The position numbers were made by a program, and so were the translations under genes. A DNA stretch of 64,000 nt. Origin: Campylobacter sp. RM16192 (GTDB taxonomy: Bacteria > Campylobacterota > Campylobacteria > Campylobacterales > Campylobacteraceae). Within the stretch, counting starts at the first letter, position 1. Each line of letters opens with the position of its first letter. Shown in pieces: positions 5,661-13,246 of the stretch. Below the pieces are notes generated by a model that was not told the origin of the DNA, searched no databases, and was given only the letters and a program-made list of their open reading frames with translations. The DNA lies in the NCBI RefSeq assembly GCF_004803855.2, contig NZ_CP012552.1, positions 1,178,001-1,242,000 of the forward strand, given 5' to 3'.

Positions 5661-6404
5661 ATGAATTCTTTGTTTTCACAACCGACACAAGTTGAAATTT
5701 TAAATTTCCAAACTTTTACTAATGAATATGTTGCAAATCGTTATGGAATTAGCGAGGCAACCATTAGAAGCCACAAAAAACTACACGCTGACGAGCTAGT
5801 CGAAAATATCCACTTTATTACCGAAACAAACAAATTCGGCACAAATGAGATTAAATGGACACTTCGAGGCATTATTAAACTTGGTATGTTTATCCGCAGT
5901 CCGCAAGCTAAATCATTCAGGCTATGGGCAGAGCAAGAGCTTGAAAAGTCAATACTTGCCGAACTTAAAACCGCTAAAGAAACCAAAGAACGAAATTTAA
6001 GGCTTATTGATGAAAATAACGCATTAAATTTAGAGCTTATAAACAAAACAAAACGCCATAAAAGAGAGATAGCCACATATAAAGGCAAGCTCACTATGGC
6101 AAAAAATCAACTAAGAGCATACGAATTTAAAGCCACCACTTTTCCCGAAACAGAAAAGCTACAACAGGAGCTAAAAAATGCTAAAGCTAGCGCGCATAAC
6201 TACAAACTTGATATGGAGTTTTATATGAGAAAGTATAGAGAGCTTAAAAAACAAAACGAGGAGCTGGAAAGCAAATCCGTTAAAGCTCTTGACGCGATAC
6301 AAAGGCAAATGGAGCATATTTTTACGGCGATAGGTGCGGTAAAAAGCTTTATAAATGACGGCGATGAATATTTTATGAAAGAAAAAGGATTATTGAAAGG
6401 ATAA
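5661..6404 (+). CDS. Phage regulatory/antirepressor-like protein with long coiled coil
   Basis: 247 residues. The N-terminal ~100 hold a DNA-binding-like domain: VANRYGISEATIRSHKKL resembles a helix-turn-helix, and TLRGIIKLGMFIRSPQAKSF followed by FRLWAEQELEKS is the pattern of phage antirepressor-type N-terminal domains. From about residue 105 to 235 the protein is an uninterrupted charged coiled coil. It has its own strong promoter. Likely a regulator of the lysis-lysogeny switch or a replication accessory; the exact family is not certain. Confidence 0.6.
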   Translation: MNSLFSQPTQVEILNFQTFTNEYVANRYGISEATIRSHKKLHADELVENIHFITETNKFGTNEIKWTLRGIIKLGMFIRSPQAKSFRLWAEQELEKSILAELKTAKETKERNLRLIDENNALNLELINKTKRHKREIATYKGKLTMAKNQLRAYEFKATTFPETEKLQQELKNAKASAHNYKLDMEFYMRKYRELKKQNEELESKSVKALDAIQRQMEHIFTAIGAVKSFINDGDEYFMKEKGLLKG

Positions 6405-6407
6405 CCA

Positions 6408-6638
6408 ATGAGTCACATGGACAGAGTTGATTACGACTTAATGAAATACAACAAAACGCAAGCTAGGGCAGACGCTAAGTTTGAAGAGTTTAAAGTAAAA
6501 GCAGATGAGATAGTCGGGGATATGGTTTTTTATCTCGGACAGCTCAAGAGCGATTATGAAGAATATGTATCTTACGATGACTTAGACGACTACGTAAGAG
6601 ATAGCGTGATAGAAGAGTTTAATTTAAGGAGGCAGTAA
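6408..6638 (+). CDS. Small acidic phage protein (76 aa)
   Basis: Starts MSHMDRVDYDLMKYNKTQARAD and is strongly acidic in its second half (YEEYVSYDDLDDYVRD). AAGGATAAC precedes the ATG, 3 nt after the previous stop. No family recognised. Placed in the run of recombination genes. Confidence 0.65.
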   Translation: MSHMDRVDYDLMKYNKTQARADAKFEEFKVKADEIVGDMVFYLGQLKSDYEEYVSYDDLDDYVRDSVIEEFNLRRQ

Positions 6639-6748
6639 TGAGCTGGCTAGAGTTTCAAGCCCTATGGATAAGCAGGGGCTACATAGTAACGGGCAATAGG
6701 TTTAATTTTAGGATAGAGAGGGTAAAAAATGATAAGCACACTAAGTAA
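6638..6748 (+). CDS. Very small phage protein (36 aa)
   Basis: MSWLEFQALWISRGYIVTGN start. A strong AAGGAGG lies 7 nt upstream inside the preceding gene, and the ATG overlaps its TAA by one base. Its end overlaps the ERF gene by 20 nt. Tight packing and the ribosome site support it as real; function unknown. Confidence 0.55.
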   Translation: MSWLEFQALWISRGYIVTGNRFNFRIERVKNDKHTK

Positions 6749-7334
6749 AATACAATGTGAGCTAAAAGCTCCAAGAGGGCAGTTTAATAAGTTTGGCGGT
6801 TATGCTTATAGATCATGTGAGGATATTTTAGAAGCCTTAAAAACCTTACTAGAAAAATATGAAGCAGTAGTGACGGTAAGCGATGAGATAGTCAATATCG
6901 GCAATCGGTTTTATGTAAAAGCTACCGCCACAATAAAGACTAAAGACGGCGAAACAAGCGTAACGGCTTATGCAAGAGAAGCCGACACCAAGAAAGGGAT
7001 GGATGAGGCGCAGATTACGGGTGCGGCAAGCTCTTACGCTAGGAAATACGCCCTAAACGGACTTTTTGCCATAGATGATACAAAAGACGCAGACGCCACT
7101 AATACACACGATAAAGACGAGCCTAAACAAGAAGTCAAGCAACCTAACACAAACAAACGCCCAGAGCTAACGATAGAGCAGCTTAACGACCTTAGCGGAC
7201 TAATAGAGGCTACCAATACCAATATGGGCGAGTTTTTGAGCTACTTTAAGGCTTATGAGCTTAGATTTGTGCCTTATGATAAGGCTAAGGGTATGCTGCT
7301 TAAAAAACTAGACGGAATGAAAAAGGCAGGATGA
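6729..7334 (+). CDS. ERF-family single-strand annealing protein
   Basis: 201 residues. The N-terminal 130 match the ERF superfamily: KIQCELKAPRGQFNKFGGYAYRSCEDILEALK at residues 6-37, then ITGAASSYARKYALNGLFAIDDTKDAD near 97-123, with the typical TGAA..Y..RYAL..lf. pattern. By family it anneals homologous single strands in phage recombination. A polar linker (residues 120-145) leads to a small helical C-terminal domain. The YqaJ exonuclease follows with an ATGA overlap, giving a two-part Red-like system; the SSB downstream is the likely third partner. Confidence 0.9.
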   Translation: MISTLSKIQCELKAPRGQFNKFGGYAYRSCEDILEALKTLLEKYEAVVTVSDEIVNIGNRFYVKATATIKTKDGETSVTAYAREADTKKGMDEAQITGAASSYARKYALNGLFAIDDTKDADATNTHDKDEPKQEVKQPNTNKRPELTIEQLNDLSGLIEATNTNMGEFLSYFKAYELRFVPYDKAKGMLLKKLDGMKKAG

Positions 7335-8164
7335 TGATAATACGACTAGAACAAGATAGCCCTGAATGGCTAGAGTATAGAAAGACTAAATTTAACGCTA
7401 GTGAGGCGGGCGATGTTATGGGTGTGGGGTTTAATAAGCCCTACCAACTAGCCCAAATTAAATATCAAGGCAAGCAAGTTTATCAAAATGAAGCTATGAG
7501 GCAAGGTAAGGAATACGAGGGGCAAATAAGGGATTACGTTAATCAAAAATATAACCTTAGCTTGTCGCCCGTGGTTATCTGCTCCGATAGAGATAGCAGA
7601 TTTAGTGCGAGTTTAGATGGATACGACATATTCACGGACGCTTTTTGCGAGATTAAATTCTCAAGAAACGAATATGAATACTTCAAAGAACACGGCAAGC
7701 CTAGCGAGAAATACTTTTGGCAAATACAACATCAATTCTACGTAAGTGAAGCCAAAAAATGCTTATATGCGGTCGGCTTTATCGGCGATATGTTTGAGAT
7801 TGAAGTCGAGGTCATAGAGGTAGAGCGTGACGATAAGGCTATCAAAAAACTAATAAAAGCTTGGAATGAGTTTGAAGCCACATATAAAAACAATGATCTT
7901 GATAATGAGTGGCTAGAGTTGAGCGATGAGTTGGTTGAAGCTATGGAGCGCAAACGAGAGCTAGAGGACAAAATCGAGCAACTAAAAGCAAGAGTATTAG
8001 AAAAGGCGGGCGAAGTAGAGATGAAAGCTTATGGGCTAACTATCTATAAAACCGAACGCAAGCCAAGCTATGACTATAAGTCTTACTGCGAACATAGCGG
8101 AGCAATAATCCCTGATGAATACTTAAAGGCTGGCTCTGTAAGCTGGGGTGTTAGAGTGTGTTAA
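7331..8164 (+). CDS. YqaJ-type phage exonuclease (lambda Exo-like)
   Basis: 277 residues of the YqaJ viral recombinase family. Motifs: SPEWLEYRKTKFNASEAGDVMG (residues ~10-31), GKEYEGQIRDYV with the first acidic residue, then DGYDIFTDAFCEIKFS giving the D-x(n)-E-x-K nuclease core, then FWQIQHQFYVS. It should chew one strand of double-stranded ends to feed the ERF annealing protein. A coiled-coil stretch (EAMERKRELEDKIEQLK) follows. The final 40 residues (YGLTIYKTERK) are typical of the family. Confidence 0.92.
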   Translation: MMIIRLEQDSPEWLEYRKTKFNASEAGDVMGVGFNKPYQLAQIKYQGKQVYQNEAMRQGKEYEGQIRDYVNQKYNLSLSPVVICSDRDSRFSASLDGYDIFTDAFCEIKFSRNEYEYFKEHGKPSEKYFWQIQHQFYVSEAKKCLYAVGFIGDMFEIEVEVIEVERDDKAIKKLIKAWNEFEATYKNNDLDNEWLELSDELVEAMERKRELEDKIEQLKARVLEKAGEVEMKAYGLTIYKTERKPSYDYKSYCEHSGAIIPDEYLKAGSVSWGVRVC

Positions 8165-8466
8165 TCTCTAGTCAATTTAACCGCTTTATGCACGGTGTGG
8201 TATTAGCCGAAATCCACAAGCTAAGGTATCTTGCAATAAGAGAGCGAAATGTGGTTATTAAGCCCTTTTATTTATCCGATGAGATGCTAAAGCTGATATT
8301 AAAACACCTTGATTTTGACTACCCGCGCCAAAAAGACGGAACGCCACTAAGCTATACAAAGCTTAGAGAGGTGGATTTCTTAAGCCATATCGCTTTTTTA
8401 GAAACGATAATGGCTGAAAATGGCTACGAGCCAAAATATCTACAAGAACTTCAAAAAGGATATTAA
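8158..8466 (+). CDS. Conserved-looking phage protein of unknown function (102 aa)
   Basis: Frame opens at GTG 8158, overlapping the exonuclease stop by 7 nt; an internal ATG at 8188 is an alternative. It reads RFMHGVVLAEIHKLRYLAIRERNVVIKPFYLSDEM near the start. I do not recognise a family. Its position between exonuclease and a sigma-like regulator is typical of replication/recombination modules. Confidence 0.6.
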   Translation: MLISSQFNRFMHGVVLAEIHKLRYLAIRERNVVIKPFYLSDEMLKLILKHLDFDYPRQKDGTPLSYTKLREVDFLSHIAFLETIMAENGYEPKYLQELQKGY

Positions 8467-8467
8467 G

Positions 8468-8992
8468 ATGAAAAAATCCATTGCACAAATAGCGGAAGAA
8501 TTTAGCCTGCCTGTAGATTGTGTTTTATATCACGCAAAATGGGCATTAAGGGCACAAAATATAACAAAAAAGAGTTTTTTGAACGAGAATGAATACACAG
8601 ATATAAAAAACGAACTGCTTGGTGCCGGTAAAAGGCGAAAAGAATTATATTTTTTGATAGAAAAAGCACTAGAAACTAGAGTATTTGCAAACGGCAAATA
8701 CGGCAAAAAAGGAACACTTACTGAACATCGAGAAAACATCTTGGCATTAAGGTATGGCTACAAATGCAAACCTCACCCTTTTAAAGACATAGCGCAGATG
8801 TATGGGCGGAGTGCCCAGCGTGTTGTGCAAGTAGACCATAGCACGATCACTATGCTAAAACACCCAAAAATAAAAAGAGAATTACAGGAACAATTTGACT
8901 TTAAATCATATGTACCAAAACTAAACTTTGGACCAGAGAGCATTGCATTAATAAATTTTTACAATAAACATAAGGAGGAAAGCGATGTTTAA
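8468..8992 (+). CDS. Sigma-70 region-4-like DNA-binding protein
   Basis: 174 residues. ATG 8468 follows AAAGGATATTAAG; a longer frame from 8420 lacks a ribosome site. Residues ~89-135 read ILALRYGYKCKPHPFKDIAQ then MYGRSAQRVVQVDHSTITML and KHP, which lines up with region 4.2 of primary sigma factors (LRFG...TLEEVGK.F.VTRERIRQIE..AL.KLRHP). Regions 2 and 3 are absent, so it is not a full sigma factor. The N-terminus (IAEEFSLPVDCVLYHAK) may hold a second helix-turn-helix. A role as late-gene activator is inferred from this resemblance and from position. Confidence 0.65.
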   Translation: MKKSIAQIAEEFSLPVDCVLYHAKWALRAQNITKKSFLNENEYTDIKNELLGAGKRRKELYFLIEKALETRVFANGKYGKKGTLTEHRENILALRYGYKCKPHPFKDIAQMYGRSAQRVVQVDHSTITMLKHPKIKRELQEQFDFKSYVPKLNFGPESIALINFYNKHKEESDV

Positions 8993-9449
8993 CAAAATAA
9001 TTCTAGTTGGGAATTTGGTTCGCGACATTGAGTTAAGATACACTACAAGCGGATCAGCGATAGGCTCTTCCGCTATTGCCGTAACTCGCAAATATACGCT
9101 AAATGGCGAGAAGCGAGAGGAAACGTGCTTTATTGATATAACGTTTTTTGGTAAATCTGCCGAGATAGCTAATCAATACCTAAGCAAAGGCTCAAAGCTG
9201 CTAATTGAGGGTAGATTAAGACAAGAGCAATGGACCGATAATAACGGTCAAAATAGAAGCAAACACTCCGTATCAGTTGAAAATATGGAAATGCTAGGCA
9301 GCCCACAACAGCAAGGAAACAGCAATCAAGGCTACAGCGGAGGGTATGGAAATCAAAATTTTCATAATGCCTCGAAAGAGGTTTATCAAGATAAAATCGC
9401 TGATATTGACGTAGACAAATACGATAGCGATGAAACGATACCATTTTAA
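8985..9449 (+). CDS. ssb: Phage single-stranded DNA-binding protein
   Basis: 154 residues: an OB-fold ([20 protein letters not shown] to about residue 105), a glycine-, asparagine- and glutamine-rich linker, and the acidic tail DSDETIPF that recruits replication proteins. Strong AAGGAGG ribosome site; overlaps the previous gene by 8 nt. Of its first 48 residues 39 are identical to the chromosomal SSB that begins at 63,855, so it was likely acquired from a Campylobacter host. It should coat single strands for the ERF/YqaJ recombination system and phage replication. Confidence 0.95.
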   Translation: MFNKIILVGNLVRDIELRYTTSGSAIGSSAIAVTRKYTLNGEKREETCFIDITFFGKSAEIANQYLSKGSKLLIEGRLRQEQWTDNNGQNRSKHSVSVENMEMLGSPQQQGNSNQGYSGGYGNQNFHNASKEVYQDKIADIDVDKYDSDETIPF

Positions 9450-9458
9450 GGGCTACAA

Positions 9459-9662
9459 ATGAAACGAACCGAATACCTATACGGCATATCGCTTGATGAA
9501 ATACCAAACGCTGACGAGCATTTTAAGGCAAAGATCAAAGCTGGCGAAAAGCTGGTTAGAGAGTTGCTTGAAGCGCCTTATCCAGAGCGTGATTTTACAA
9601 GGATAGACGACGTTTTAAAAGCGATTGAGTTTAATAGAAAGATGTTAAATAAGGAGATATGA
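9459..9662 (+). CDS. Small phage protein (67 aa), unknown function
   Basis: Begins MKRTEYLYGISLDEIPNAD. Mostly helical and charged; no family recognised. It sits directly behind ssb and its stop overlaps the ribosome-site/start region of the small ribbon-helix-helix gene. Confidence 0.6.
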   Translation: MKRTEYLYGISLDEIPNADEHFKAKIKAGEKLVRELLEAPYPERDFTRIDDVLKAIEFNRKMLNKEI

Positions 9663-9805
9663 TGAAAGATAAAAAGACAAACATAATCAGTCTAAGGCTA
9701 GATGACGAATTGCTAGAAAAATTAAAGGCGGATGCAGGCAGAGAGTATAGACCTCTGGCTATGCACATAAGAAAGATTTTAATGGATTATTTGGCTAAAA
9801 AGTGA
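9662..9805 (+). CDS. Small ribbon-helix-helix DNA-binding protein (47 aa)
   Basis: Reads NIISLRLDDELLEKLKADAG then REYRPLAMHIRKILMDYL: a beta strand and two helices in the Arc/MetJ/CopG (RHH) pattern. AAGGAGAT lies at 9651-9658; ATG 9662 gives good spacing, and ATG 9659 is the alternative. The core resembles the larger RHH protein encoded on the opposite strand next door (IISIRLDPFTKEKLAYICD then LEYRPMALQIRKLV), so the two are probably paralogues that meet tail to tail with an 11-nt overlap. Confidence 0.7.
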   Translation: MKDKKTNIISLRLDDELLEKLKADAGREYRPLAMHIRKILMDYLAKK

Positions 9806-10073
9806 TCTCTTGATTATATGGGTGTCCCGGATAATTTTTATCTCCATGACTACTACTAGACGGCATCAAATCATGTTGTGCTTCATAAGCTCGGATAAAA
9901 TCCTCAACAAGCTTGCGAATTTGTAGTGCCATTGGGCGATATTCTAAATCACAAATATAAGCAAGTTTTTCTTTTGTAAAAGGGTCAAGTCTTATAGAAA
10001 TTATCTCTGTTTTATTAGCGGTTGTGTCTTGCTCTTGCTCGCTATTCTTTTTTGTATCACCAGGAATGCCCAC
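9795..10073 (-). CDS. Ribbon-helix-helix regulator (92 aa)
   Basis: GTG 10073 is chosen as start because AAAGGATATTAT precedes it; the longer frame upstream encodes a hydrophobic run with no ribosome site and is likely non-coding. Residues 24-68 form the RHH DNA-binding domain (EIISIRLDPFTKEKL then LEYRPMALQIRKLVEDFIRAY). The C-terminal tail (SSSSHGDKNYPGHPYNQ) looks disordered. It is divergent from the operon at 10,222; repeated AATAC/GTATT motifs in the shared intergenic region are plausible binding sites. It probably controls that promoter and its own. Confidence 0.7.
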   Translation of the reverse strand: MGIPGDTKKNSEQEQDTTANKTEIISIRLDPFTKEKLAYICDLEYRPMALQIRKLVEDFIRAYEAQHDLMPSSSSHGDKNYPGHPYNQEITF

Positions 10074-10144
10074 ATAATATCCTTTTGTATTTTTGTAGAA
10101 GTATATCAAAAACAAAAAAAGTTTAGAAGCATACAAAAGAATAC

Positions 10145-10198
10145 TTGACAATACATAAATAAAATAGTAATATTTCACTATGTATTTCAATAGAATAC
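10145..10198 (+). promoter_or_regulatory. Strong promoter with RHH-type operator
   Basis: TTGACA (10145-10150), 17-nt spacer, TAATAT (10168-10173): near-consensus sigma-70. Just downstream is the inverted repeat GTATT-N7-AATAC (10182-10198), and further AATAC or GTATT copies lie at about 10087, 10140, 10150 and 10204. Such closely spaced short repeats are how RHH dimers usually bind. Confidence 0.6.
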
Positions 10199-10221
10199 AA
10201 ATAAATACAAAAGGACACACT

Positions 10222-10425
10222 ATGAGTGCTACACCTGACACCCAACAAAAGTTTCTTCAGTATTTGGAGCTTTATAAAATAGAGCCTACAAACAGCGATG
10301 AAGAGGTTAGTTTTAAAGTGCTTGATTGCGCTTACGATTTGTTTTGCGCTTTGGACGCATTTGCGAAAAATCATAATGCTATGAAAGCTAAAATTTTAAA
10401 TATCTTAAACCCGAAAGGAGAATAA
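10222..10425 (+). CDS. Small phage protein (67 aa), unknown function
   Basis: ATG 10222 follows AAAGGACACACT. Begins MSATPDTQQKFLQYLELYKIE and is largely helical. No family recognised. It is the first gene behind the RHH-regulated promoter and directly abuts the antirepressor gene. Confidence 0.6.
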   Translation: MSATPDTQQKFLQYLELYKIEPTNSDEEVSFKVLDCAYDLFCALDAFAKNHNAMKAKILNILNPKGE

Positions 10426-11106
10426 ATGACGGAATTAATCCCGATTTTACAAACAGAGTTTAATGGTGCTGAAATTAATTCAGTTAATGCTAGAGATTTA
10501 CATAAAGCTTTGGAAAGCAAACAAGATTTTTCAACATGGATAAAAAGGCGACTTGATGAGACGGATGCCGTTGAAAACGTGGATTATATGGTTTTCCACA
10601 AAAAAATGGAAAACCCAGACGGCGGTCGTCCTCAAATAGAATACATCTTAACTATTGACATCGGCAAAGAAATCGCTATGCTAGAGCGAAACGAAATCGG
10701 CAAAAAGGTGAGGCGATATTTTATCGAGGTTCAAAAAGCTCATCAACAAAAGACTATCCCTCTAACCCAAGCTGAAATTTTAGCTCAGAGTGCGGCACTA
10801 TTAGTTGAACACGAAAAGCGAACGATAGCGTTAGAGAATAAGACCGAAGAGATACGAAAAGAGCAATTAAAAGCTAAGCACAATATTAATCGCCTTTTGA
10901 ATAACGAAAATTATATGACACTTATTGCTTTTATGAATTTAAATGGTATTTCGCAAAAAGGCTATCATATCCCAAGCTTGGGCAAGAAAGCCAAAAAGTT
11001 GAGCGATGAACAAGGAGCTTTTATGGGCGCGGTAATAGACCCTCGCTATGGAAGAATAAACACTTACAGCACGGAAATTTTAAAGCAGATATTTAATGTA
11101 GCCTAA
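10426..11106 (+). CDS. AntA/AntB-type phage antirepressor
   Basis: 226 residues. Residues ~18-90 are an AntA domain: INSVNARDLHKALESKQDF, STWIKRRLDE, YILTIDIGKEIAMLERN and GKKVRRYFIEVQ match the family closely. A helical linker follows, then a C-terminal domain ending in GRINTYSTEILKQIF. AntA-type proteins antagonise phage repressors, tipping the switch to lysis. AAAGGAG precedes the ATG. Being under an RHH-controlled promoter, expression is likely gated separately from the main early promoter. This is the second antirepressor-like gene in the prophage. Confidence 0.88.
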   Translation: MTELIPILQTEFNGAEINSVNARDLHKALESKQDFSTWIKRRLDETDAVENVDYMVFHKKMENPDGGRPQIEYILTIDIGKEIAMLERNEIGKKVRRYFIEVQKAHQQKTIPLTQAEILAQSAALLVEHEKRTIALENKTEEIRKEQLKAKHNINRLLNNENYMTLIAFMNLNGISQKGYHIPSLGKKAKKLSDEQGAFMGAVIDPRYGRINTYSTEILKQIFNVA

Positions 11107-11167
11107 TCCGCCAGAAAAAGGCTACAAAAAACAAGACTTTAATTATACACAACACAACTTAAATTAT

Positions 11168-11196
11168 GCAGTGTCTTTTGGCACTGCCCTACTTTT
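11168..11196 (+). terminator. Possible terminator after the antirepressor
   Basis: GCAGTG (11168-11173) pairs with CACTGC (11182-11187), followed after a few bases by CTTTTT. The stem is short and the U-run is displaced, so termination is likely partial. Confidence 0.4.
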
Positions 11197-11215
11197 TAAA
11201 ACACAAGGACAAAAA

Positions 11216-11758
11216 ATGACAACTAGAGAAATGATAGAAGTAATGGAAGCCTTTGAGAGAGGCGAGGAGATACAATATGCGCGCAAAGGAAGTGAAGACT
11301 GGTTTGTGCTTCACACTGGTATGTGGCATTGGGATGATTACGACTACAGGATTAAGCCAAAACGCAAAAAAAGACATCCAGAGGGGGTTAGTTTTGTATA
11401 CCGACGTGAAGCAGGCATATCTAATCCAAAAATACTAGTTATTACATCTGTCGAAACACCTGTTATAAAGGCAAATAAAAAACCATACGAACAAGATGAG
11501 GCAATATACATACTTACAGGCATAAAAACTACTGATAAAAACGCTGTTGTAATAATGGATGAAGACAACTTGGAAAAAGAATTAATAAGAGTAGATGATT
11601 GCCTTTGGTATTGGGAATATCAAACCATAGACGGCGATTGGCGCAAGCTAGATTACAGATACGCAACAGAACAGGCGCAGGCAGTGATGACTTTATCACA
11701 ACAAAAAACCCTAGCGCCACTTTACGCTTTAGGCTTTAGATTACCAAAGGAACAATAA
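11216..11758 (+). CDS. Phage accessory protein (180 aa), unknown function
   Basis: ATG 11216 follows AAGGACAAAAA. The N-terminal 50 residues (MIEVMEAFERGEEIQYARKG then WHWDDYDYRIKPKRKK) match a widespread small phage domain with a conserved W...W...YRIKP pattern. The remainder contains EDWF-like and LWYWEYQTIDGDWRKLDY repeats of the same flavour, so it may be a duplicated domain. Function is not known to me. Confidence 0.6.
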   Translation: MTTREMIEVMEAFERGEEIQYARKGSEDWFVLHTGMWHWDDYDYRIKPKRKKRHPEGVSFVYRREAGISNPKILVITSVETPVIKANKKPYEQDEAIYILTGIKTTDKNAVVIMDEDNLEKELIRVDDCLWYWEYQTIDGDWRKLDYRYATEQAQAVMTLSQQKTLAPLYALGFRLPKEQ

Positions 11759-12198
11759 TGACATCAACACAACGTATAGTAGAATGGAATAGAGAAAGAG
11801 GACTGCTAGAGCAAGGCTACAATTCAGAGAGAGAAAGTGCTTTTATTTTAGAGGAGCTTTATGAACTCTTAGGGTTTAAGGGCGACGTTAAAGGTTATGC
11901 TAGGCGTATGGCAACAAATTGGCTTATAGCAGATAGCTTTCACTGGAGAGCAGGCAGTATTTACAAGAATATAAGAAAACAAAAGCCTACCGACCAAGAC
12001 ATTTTAGACGGTCTTGCTGATCTGATTGTCTTTGCTACGGGCGCAATGGCTAAGAAGCTTCACGAAATGGGGTCGCTACTAACTCCTGATGACATATTAA
12101 ATCGGGTTATGGATGCGAACGACTTAAAAGGCAGCAAGGTTGATGAAAAAGGAAAAATCATTAAATCTGATGATTCCGAGCAGCCAAAATTAGTATAA
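11758..12198 (+). CDS. MazG-like / PRA-PH-superfamily nucleotide pyrophosphohydrolase
   Basis: 146 residues with an all-alpha NTP pyrophosphatase pattern: AFILEELYELLGF (residues ~25-37) supplies the first metal-binding acidic pair, GLADLIVFATGAMAKKL (~80-97) the second, and the C-terminal VMDANDLKGSKVDEKGKIIK matches the ending seen in phage members. By family it would hydrolyse non-canonical or alarmone nucleotides to NMP and pyrophosphate. It overlaps the preceding stop by one base. Substrate unknown. Confidence 0.7.
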   Translation: MTSTQRIVEWNRERGLLEQGYNSERESAFILEELYELLGFKGDVKGYARRMATNWLIADSFHWRAGSIYKNIRKQKPTDQDILDGLADLIVFATGAMAKKLHEMGSLLTPDDILNRVMDANDLKGSKVDEKGKIIKSDDSEQPKLV

Positions 12199-12207
12199 GG
12201 ATTGGCG

Positions 12208-12576
12208 ATGAGAGAGATTAAATTTAGAGCTATTAGAAAAACTGATAATAAGATTTTTGAGGTTATGTCTTTAGATATTGTAGAAGAAGAGATTATGTCG
12301 TGGGATGAGGAAGAAAGTAATATTCTTTACATTCCCTTTGACAAAATAGAGCTTATGCAATACACCGGCTTAAAAGACAAAAACGGAGTTGAAATTTACG
12401 AGGGTGACATCGTGATAGGAGGAATGCGCGGCACTGCGGGCAAAGTATTGTTCGACGAGCGAGTAGGAGCTTATGTCATCGAGTTTGACTTTGGCGTATA
12501 TCATTTATGCGACTGTGTTACTGAAGTCATCGGTAATATCTATGAAAACCCTGAATTATTGGAGGAATTAAAATGA
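12208..12576 (+). CDS. YopX-family phage protein
   Basis: 122 residues. MREIKFRAIRKTDNKIFEV at the start and MQYTGLKDKNGVEIYEGDIV near residues 52-71 are diagnostic of YopX proteins, with the closing VIGNIYENPELL. An AAGG at 12197-12200 favours ATG 12208 over TTG 12202. The family is common in phages; biochemical function is unknown. Confidence 0.85.
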   Translation: MREIKFRAIRKTDNKIFEVMSLDIVEEEIMSWDEEESNILYIPFDKIELMQYTGLKDKNGVEIYEGDIVIGGMRGTAGKVLFDERVGAYVIEFDFGVYHLCDCVTEVIGNIYENPELLEELK

Positions 12577-12929
12577 ATTGGATAATTTTTATGCTTATAC
12601 TCTCTGATTTGTCGGCAAAGGCTGAAATAATTGGAATGGTTGGAGCTATTTTGACAATAGCTGGAGGGCTGCTCCATGTAATGTGCTCTGAAATACCTCT
12701 TAATGAAAAGCAAGTCGCCTATGTCCCGATGCTTGAGAAAGCATCAATAGTTGGAATATTTTTGGTAACTTTAGCGGTTCTTATCCCGCGACCTAACACT
12801 ATTTACGCGATTGTTGGGGTAGAAGCCGCCGATATTGGTATAGAAAAACTACAAAATTCGGAAATATTTACTAAGTCATTAGAGCTTTTAAACCTAAAGC
12901 TCGACAAAGCACTAAAAGGCGAGCGATGA
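12573..12929 (+). CDS. Small phage membrane protein (118 aa)
   Basis: Two predicted membrane helices, about 18-36 (AEIIGMVGAILTIAGGLLHV) and 55-72 (ASIVGIFLVTLAVLIP), and a helical polar tail. ATGA overlap with the YopX gene. No family recognised; a role in superinfection exclusion or lysis is possible but not supported by specific motifs. Confidence 0.6.
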   Translation: MNWIIFMLILSDLSAKAEIIGMVGAILTIAGGLLHVMCSEIPLNEKQVAYVPMLEKASIVGIFLVTLAVLIPRPNTIYAIVGVEAADIGIEKLQNSEIFTKSLELLNLKLDKALKGER

Positions 12930-13246
12930 AACGATACCCGAGAGGTTTAAGCTATGGCGAGCAAACAACTTTATATAAAGATAGTATGGTTTTAAAAGGC
13001 GGGCAATGGAAAACCGACTACCCTCGCCCCAAAGAAAGCGCAAGACTGCCTAAGCGCAAAGCCGTAGTCCGCACCAATTCTAAACTAGGGCTTATTTGGG
13101 GTAGTGAGAATTTAACCCTTGAGGAATTTATCGAGCAAGCGAAAATACAAGCTAAAACAGCAAAAGGGCTATGTGAGAACATAATTAACTCCGTATCTCT
13201 TACGGAAGCTAAAGAATATGCCGAGCAGTTAAAGGAGGTGTTATGA
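12926..13246 (+). CDS. Basic phage protein (106 aa), unknown function
   Basis: Begins MKRYPRGLSYGEQTTLYKDS; strongly basic middle (KESARLPKRKAVVRTNSK), helical end. ATGA overlaps with both neighbours. The composition suggests nucleic-acid binding, but no fold is recognised. Confidence 0.55.
   Translation: MKRYPRGLSYGEQTTLYKDSMVLKGGQWKTDYPRPKESARLPKRKAVVRTNSKLGLIWGSENLTLEEFIEQAKIQAKTAKGLCENIINSVSLTEAKEYAEQLKEVL

Noticed and set aside
9795-10241. Longer version of the RHH protein with an N-terminal membrane segment
   Set aside because: The extra 56 residues overlap the divergent promoter and repeat cluster and have no ribosome site; GTG 10073 has a good one.
11162-11218. Possible 17-codon gene after the antirepressor
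   Set aside because: It lacks a ribosome site and covers the likely terminator stem.
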